Shown here: in pieces, positions 37,414-64,000 of the stretch
Layout: each line of letters begins with the position of its first letter
Position numbering within the stretch: position 1 is the first letter of the stretch
Source: Hyperoplus lanceolatus
Lineage: Eukaryota > Chordata > Actinopteri > Uranoscopiformes > Ammodytidae
Assembly: GCA_026929865.2 (NCBI GenBank)
Contig: CM049398.1
Location: 14,465,001-14,529,000, forward strand
DNA length: 64,000 bases
Direction: 5' to 3'
Notes under the pieces: generated by a model
Told to the model about the DNA's origin: nothing
The model's input: only the letters and a program-made list of their open reading frames with translations
The model's database searches: none
Position numbers and translations under genes: made by a program

Positions 37414-38711
37414 AGGCCAGGACACACCGGCCCGGTAATCGCCGTCGTAGAGTTTCGAGGGGACGGAGACACGAATCTGTTTGGTGTGTGCCGTGAAATC
37501 GGTCGTAGTTGATGTCGTCGGGCTTCTTTTGAGCCGATTGGGCGGCGGGCAGTCTTTCAGTTTGAGCAATTTGATTTGTGGAGGGCTAGCGAATCAGTGA
37601 AGCCCGGAAGTGAGGCGGGTAGCACAAACAGCTAACAACAGTTAGCCATCGTTTTAATGTGTTTGTTTGTTTCGTTCAGCGAGTACTCACGTGCATCAAC
37701 CCTTGTTGACTGCTCGACACCATGCTCGACACTCTTTGCTAAAAATGGTGCTCTTTATGGTCCATAAATATAAATACGTATTTCTATCTATGGCTGTATC
37801 TCGATTCAGGGGTTGTGGTCTACGAAGGCTATGAAGGCATTTGAAGACCGATTGCGTCATAGCGGCGCGCAAAGGTTGTTCCATTTGCAAGGCTCCTTGC
37901 AAGGCTTATATGCAGCCGTGAAATATCCTTATATGCAGCCGTGAAATGCAGCCTTCGTTTCACGGTTTTGAAGGCTGCATCAGATGTATCCTTCGCAGCC
38001 CAACATATCCCATGATTCATTGCGTTTTTTTCAGAGATGGCATACAATAAAATAAAAAATAACAAAACAGCAACGTGTTGCTCCATCTTCTTAACTTTTA
38101 TCTTCCTTTCTTTTTTTCTTGTACTTTTTTTTGTTTTCGTCTGGTAGGCAACTTCTTTTTCCTTTTTCCTCTGTTGACAAGGCTGTTTCTGTTGGCAGCT
38201 ATCAGGGTTGCTAGGCAGCACAGGAGCGGCGAGTCCTCACGCAAGGTAACGGCTTGTTACGCAAACCGGAAATGCTCGTAAACGGAGACCTGCGGAGACC
38301 GTGCCGTTTACCAACGCTCGTTCGGTCCTGGTTCGGCCTTCGAATCGGCCTTCATAGGCTATAGCCTTCATAAACCGCGAGACCGCGTCCTACCAAGGAG
38401 GCGGTCTCTGTAATGGGATACAGCCCGCGTCCTACTAAGGAGGCGGTCTCTGTAACGGGATACAGCTTGTGTTTATGGTCTAGAGAGCCGTCCCATCATT
38501 TCCGGCTTCCGTATTTTATTTCGGGCCACAATACAGATTAGCGCCGTCTGCTGTTATGGAGACATTACGTCCCGTGCAAGCGCAGAGCGTACGGAAAGGC
38601 AACAGTCGGTTTGGTGTGTTCTTTGCACTTTTTCGGCCGCGACGGGAAGACTGGAGCTTCCTGAATCGGCAGTCACCATTTTTGGGTAGTCGGACTAGTG
38701 TGTCCTGGCCT
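37414..38711. mobile_element. Harbinger-like non-autonomous element with nested insertion
   Basis: Ends are AGGCCAGGACACACCGG at left and, reverse-complemented, AGGCCAGGACACACTAG at right. Both are flanked by TTA (37411-37413 and 38712-38714), the three-base target favoured by PIF/Harbinger transposons. The interior is GC-rich near both ends and is split by a second element (37792-38425). No transposase frame is visible. Confidence 0.8.
37792..38425. mobile_element. Nested MITE inside the Harbinger-like element
   Basis: Left end GGCTGTATCTCGATTC and right end (reverse-complemented) GGCTGTATCCCATTAC are inverted repeats. The right end is part of a 42-bp tandem duplication (units starting 38383 and 38425), so the exact boundary is ambiguous. 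The left and right parts hold AAGGCTGCAT-type direct and inverted words. Confidence 0.6.
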
Positions 38712-41577
38712 TTAGTGTCCCTGTGTCATGAAGAGGGAACCATTGTTACAGACATACATAGGTGTCTATGAGGGGCAATTGTTTCCACATCACACGTGCC
38801 ATGTGTATTGAACCACCACTTTTAAAAAGAGAATAGTGGTTTAATACCGATCATAGTTTTAGCCATAGTTTCTATCAGTTATGCGAGCATTGCACAAGTC
38901 CATTGCTGTCATGCTACTACCTTCACGGACTGGAATGTAAAACAGAAATGTATAGCTGTCCTGTCAGATAAAATGTGTGTTTTTACAGACACAGGACAGG
39001 CAGTAAAAGTGGAAGTACAGCCATGTTTCAGTTTGCATTACTCTTGTTTGATTAAAATATCTACTATGACAAAACCTTTAACTTGGGGGCATCCTCAACC
39101 TACTTCCTGACACAGGCCTTGACACAGAGTGGGCGGTCTGGCAGGGAAACATTCATTTTTAAGCTAATTTTTGCAGTCTGAAAGACAGGAAAGAACATAC
39201 TAGAGGTCCTTCTCTAAGGTGTTACATGCAGTCAGAGAGTCCTTTTACTAACTCAAATGACATGGATTGACACACGCTTGACTTCTACTGGTTTGGTTTA
39301 TGAACCATATTTTTCCCCCGTTCAAATTAACCTGCTATTTAACGTGTTGTTATTATTATATTCATAATAATTTGACCTTTTGGTAAATACGCTTATTCGC
39401 TTTATGTTGTAGCTGCAGCCAGTTGCCTGAGCCAGATTAATTTAGCTTAGCCTTTGTATTCGACTCGGAAACAAATTCCACCATCCAACACCTAAACTCA
39501 CAATTGTAACTTTTTTATTATTAATCCGTGCAGAAAATAATCTCTTGATGATGACAGGAAGTCCAGGAAGTCGCTGCTCCAACAAATAGTCCCGCAAATA
39601 CCCTTCTTAAAAACAATAATGGGCCAGTTTTACACCTCAGCATTTGTGAAGCTCGCTGACTTGCACATTCTGCTAACCTCTTCTTGCCGTGCGACTCCAG
39701 TGCTTATGGTGGATTCATATAATCTAGCTGTATTGCGGCCTGACATGCCATTGAATCTTCTGAATGTCTGAAGTCAGGTACCTCTGCTCGGCTCCTATCT
39801 CTAATTTGGACTCTGTTATGAAAACAAACAGTCATCTAGAAACATTATTCTATAATTAAGCCACAAGGGGCCGTGCTATACTGTGGGCTCTAAGCAGCTA
39901 AGAACGAGATTTTCCATGCTTATAACTTGAACAAAAGACCTTCTGAACATTATGACATGAAGTCAAAGCTGCATTTGGCTCCCCATCAAAGCATCAGAAG
40001 GCACTTATTATAGTCTTAAAAGTCTTCTTTTTTTCAACTTGTCTCTGTTGCTGTTCATTAAACACCATCTTTAAGTAAATGTGATGCTTTTGGCGTTTAT
40101 GTTTTGTCATTGACTTTTAACTTTGTTTTTTTGTTTTTTTCTGAGAAAGGACATTTTCTGCACCACTACCAACTTTAAAGTCACCACAGTACAGATGTAA
40201 TACTTAATCAGTAATAATCAAGTTTTGCTGATTGTACTTAATTTTTTTTACATTATACAAAGTAACATACATGTAGTACATTTTGATTATCAAGAACTAT
40301 AGTAATAGAAAAGAGATGCATTGTAAAACCGGTACTAAAATAGGCACAAAAGTAGTGTCATGACTGTCAGAAAGCGTCCATATAGTCTGTCTGTCATACA
40401 CACCACATATATTATAGGCGTCTGTGTTTTAAAGTGAGGTGATGGCAGGGTCACAGGAAAGTACTTTCACCTCAAAGATACTCGACCCTTGAGCTGCACG
40501 TGTTCCAACAGACAGACAGCCATCCTCGCCTCAGGTCAGCCGGCTCCGGGCGCCAATATATAACTGTCTATAACAGAGGCTCCAAGGCTTTCGCAGGTCT
40601 ATAATCTCCTGTCTCTGTGTGTGACTGTGTTAGGAGTGGGAAGCAGTAAATCACAAAGACGGATGAGCAACAGGTGGGGAAACACTAAGCGGTCAGACTG
40701 ATGGTCTGAGGGAAGCTCAGTGGGAAATTGGGGAATCCGGGAATAACTGAGAGGAGAAAGATAAATGATAACACATGGAGAGTGATAGATGTATGGACAT
40801 TCAGAGTGGACTAAAAGGTGGACAATGAGAACTGGCTAGGTGAATGGGCCTGATAGGAAGACTCGCTTAGTAAAGAGCATGATCAAACAATGTTTTCATG
40901 GTGGATATGTAAAGACAAAAGTATGGCCCTATAGGTAGCCAAACAGCTAAGCTTACATCAGTGACGGCTGGTATCGTAATGTAGTACGTCTGTCAGTCCG
41001 TCCGCCAAACCGGGCCATTGTGAAAGCAATATTTCATAAAGGCTTTGAGGGATTTTTCTTCAACGTCTGCCCAAATGTCGACTCTGAAACAAAGATTAAC
41101 TGATCAGATTAAGGAGGTCATAGGTCCAAGGTCAAGGTCACTGTGACTTCAAATATAGTGAGCACAATATTTTAAGAATGCATTGAGGGACTTTAGTCAA
41201 ATTTATCACAGACTTACTCTTGAACTCAAGGGTGAGATTTTGGAGGTCAAAGGTTACTGAAACCGTACATATTGTGAGGTCGCAGTGACCTTATACCATA
41301 TTGTATCTTCTTAGGAGCTTTATCTTCTTCAACACATTGCCTACCACCAATGTATACTTTCACAGTTTTGGTGCTGATGGTGAGATGTTTCTGTTATACA
41401 CAACATGCAAGCAATTTCTTTAACACATTATACAGTATATTTTATTAAAATACCTTTTTTGATTTTTTCAATTCTTGCAAAATGTTTAGAAACCCAGTTG
41501 AATTTTCTCCTCTTTTTATATACATATAGGTCATCCGGTTGTTAGTGGTTCTGTGCTGTGCCCCTCGTCTTCTCACC
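38712..41577. other. Non-coding DNA upstream of plch1
   Basis: No exon or RNA gene recognised. It includes the degenerate repeat at 41017-41290; otherwise it is unremarkable AT-rich sequence. Confidence 0.5.
41017..41290. repeat. Degenerate tandem repeat of teleost GGTCAAGGTCACTGTGA type
   Basis: Phrases such as AAGGTCAAGGTCACTGTGAC, TTGAGGGACTTTAGTCAAATT and GAGGTCAAAGGTTACTGA recur with a period near 120 bp. This dispersed repeat is familiar from many fish genomes; the class of its parent element is not clear to me. Confidence 0.6.
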
Positions 41578-41656
41578 ATGAGCTCCTGGGTGGTGAACAG
41601 GAAAGGAGAGCCACAGTACCGTCGACACTTCCTGACAGACAACAGCATCTTTCACG
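41578..41656 (+). CDS. Candidate alternative first coding exon of plch1
   Basis: An ATG in good context (TCACCATGA) opens a 26-codon peptide (MSSWVVNRKG...TDNSIFH) plus one base, followed by a strong donor G|GTAAGTG. The donor phase (1) is the same as that of plch1 exon 1 at 44456, so it could splice to exon 2 at 58939 and read ...FH-VERCMS. The peptide is not one I can match from memory. It could also be a chance opening or the first exon of another transcript. Confidence 0.35.
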
Positions 41657-43593
<1,937 letters not shown>

Positions 43594-43596
43594 TCC

Positions 43597-43631
<35 letters not shown>

Positions 43632-44413
43632 CCTCTCTCCCTCCATCTCTCTCTCTGGGGACTCGGAGCGCCAGCAGAGAATCCCACATCTTCCACGGAG
43701 CCCCTTTTCCTGCGCTGTCTCTGATATCTAAACTGCTGAGAGAAACGGAGACATGATGTGGGTCATTGCGCTGGAATTCTAGCCCGATCCTACCAGATCA
43801 TCGTACTTAATTTTATTTGACCAGAAGAAATTAAAATTGAGCGGAAGTATGTAGGCGGGCGGTGCCATGCTACTGGAATTCCTGCGCAGTGAGGACCCCC
43901 GCCCCCCTCCTAATGGTATGATTCACCGATTAGCTGATAAAACAAAAAACAAAAAGAGATCAGTTTGAAATCGAATTCAGAACAGTCGCCAAACAGCGAA
44001 TAGATTCGCGGGAAAAGCTTGATGGAATGTCCATATGGCCAACTCTGACGCTTAAGCCCTTGCTCTGCGCACTATTATCCACTCTGCCTATTGGCAACAA
44101 CTCTCCGACTGTGGCTTTGCCTACTGGTGAGAGGAGAGCATGTGCGCGCAGAGGCTGTGGATGTGAGAGCATTGATGGTTTGTGAATCCACTCTGCAGAC
44201 CAGTCAGAGCGGCACAGGCTGAGGAGCAGCTCTGTTCCTGGACTCATTGTCTTTGACAAACAAAAAAAGTGATATTTCATCATCATGGCACGGTTCATGT
44301 GGACTAGTCATGCATGTTTCGATGGCATTTCAATACATTCCAACTAGGAGATAAAATGATGTCCGAAACGCACGGAGGTACCCTGTGATAGCAAAAACTC
44401 CAGACAGTCCTAA
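43594..44413 (+). promoter_or_regulatory. plch1: Probable plch1 promoter and 5' UTR
   Basis: The 820 bp before the plch1 start codon begin with a CT-rich tract (about 43594-43654) and are less AT-rich than the surroundings. No TATA box stands out. The assignment rests only on position; the transcription start is unknown. Confidence 0.4.
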
Positions 44414-62872
<18,459 letters not shown>

Positions 62873-64000
62873 GTCAGTGGTATATTCATTCCTTCCCCGT
62901 AAAATCCAATGCTTTATAAGTAATGCTCCTTAAGATAGAGGGTAATAGTGTTTGATACGTCTCAACCGAATGGAAAGCATACTGACTCAAAAAGACTGCT
63001 AATGTAGACATCACCACATCAGTTATTATTAATATAGATGATCATTCATCTATCAAGTTCCATTTTTAAATAAAAAAAAGGTTTACTGTCATTTGAACAC
63101 ATACAATTCATTATCTATAAATATTTAAGACCACTGACATCACATTACTGTTGCATTTTTTATTGGTTCATGTGCATTTGTGGAATTTAAAGAAATGTGT
63201 GGGAAATATCTCATGTGTTCGTCCCTGAGAGAGACACTTTTAGAGGAATAGGATGAAGTTGTTCGAGGAAAGGGCTGCTTGAATTTTTTTTTAAAACAGA
63301 GGTCTCATCCAGTAATCTCAGAAATACACATGCATTGTCCCCAGGCTTTTCTGCTGTGAGATATAGCGTGCAGTAGCATTTAACGGTGTTTAATGACCCC
63401 GACAATATTCCATTGCTTGCTTTTCCTCTTTTATCTATTAACCCCAAAGACAAATTTGAAAATACAGTGAACACTATCAAGGAAACCAGAAAGACAGCCA
63501 ACACTCAGGGCACTTAAGGGATAGATCAGATGGAACCATGAAGGATCGTTTCAGCATCAACTATACACACCAAAAGATTTGATTATAGGATGAAGAGAAA
63601 TAGATTTTTTTAACCCTAAGTCAACCCTAACCCTGGGCTATTTACATTGACCTCCACTCATATCCTGAAGTGCTAGGGTTAGGCTAGGGTCGCTATCTCC
63701 CACTAGGAAAGTCTTACATACATGAAACTTACCCCACATATTTGCATCAGCCTACAACTATACACACCAAAGGATTTGATTATAGGATGAAAAAAAATAG
63801 ATTTTCATAACCCTAAATGAACCCTAACCCTTGGCTATTTACATTGACCTCCACTCATTTCCTGAAGTGCTAGGGTTAGGCTAGGGTCGCTATCTCCCAC
63901 TAGGAAAGTCTTACATGCATGCAGCTTACCCCACCTATTAGCATCAGCCCTACAACTATACACACCAAAGGATTTGATAATAGGATGAAGAGAAATAGAT
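62873..64000 (+). other. plch1: plch1 intron 4 (start)
   Basis: Begins GTCAGT and runs past the window edge. No further exon is seen; from about 63550 it is tandem satellite. Confidence 0.8.
63550..64000. repeat. Tandem satellite, 197-198 bp unit, runs off the window
   Basis: The phrase CAACTATACACACCAAA recurs at 63558, 63755 and 63953, giving two full units and the start of a third with only scattered differences. Each unit contains AACCCTAA-type words and, further on, CTAGGGTTAGGCTAGGG, i.e. telomere-like words in both orientations. The array continues beyond position 64000. Confidence 0.93.

Noticed and set aside
63550-64000. Interstitial telomere
   Set aside because: The CCCTAA/TTAGGG words are short, scattered and embedded in a longer satellite unit, not a pure hexamer array.

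Overview
The window is nuclear DNA from a bony fish, most likely a percomorph teleost. It holds vertebrate genes split by GT-AG introns, compact introns (MED13 fits in 21 kb), at least a dozen long CA/TG microsatellites, and many non-autonomous DNA transposons of teleost type. There are no bacterial features. Protein identities come from reading exons by eye and comparing them with family sequences I remember; no database search was run.

Layout. (1) About 1-5978 is intergenic DNA with small inverted repeats and one TTAA-flanked MITE. (2) 5979-27771, minus strand, is a complete med13 gene (Mediator kinase-module subunit 13). I could chain 29 coding exons into one uninterrupted frame of 6363 nt (2120 codons plus stop). 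Its introns carry a 1.56-kb hAT-type element, several TTAA-type MITEs and long CA repeats. (3) About 27772-29296 is a divergent promoter region with a palindromic CCAAT box and a YY1-like motif. (4) 29297-32502, plus strand, is a complete five-exon c3orf33 homologue (257 codons). Its introns hold a tRNA-derived SINE with a perfect 17-bp target-site duplication and a TA-flanked MITE. (5) About 32503-41500 is non-coding, with microsatellites and a Harbinger-like element containing a second nested element. (6) From 44414 to beyond the right edge, plus strand, lies the 5' part of plch1 (phospholipase C eta-1). Four coding exons are visible: the N-terminal peptide, two exons of PH domain and the first EF-hand. 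Intron 1 is 14.5 kb and full of repeats. An in-phase candidate alternative first exon lies at 41578-41656. The right edge runs into a 197-198 bp tandem satellite with telomere-like words.

The genes do not form a pathway. MED13 acts in nuclear transcription control, C3orf33 is a small membrane protein with an SNase-like fold reported to be mitochondrial, and PLCH1 is a calcium-sensitive phosphoinositide phospholipase. C3orf33 and PLCH1 are also neighbours in human (3q25), in the same relative orientation, whereas human MED13 is on 17q; the med13/c3orf33 junction is therefore a rearrangement relative to human.

Most notable observations: plch1 intron 3 has AT-AC ends with U12-type signals, and a TG repeat lies between branch site and acceptor. 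Two splice donors (med13 exon 23, c3orf33 exon 3) run straight into CA repeats. A pair of ~940-bp transposon copies in opposite orientation inside plch1 intron 1 could fold into long double-stranded RNA. The hAT-type element in med13 has an intact 8-bp target duplication. I see no clear sign of an entirely new biological system.
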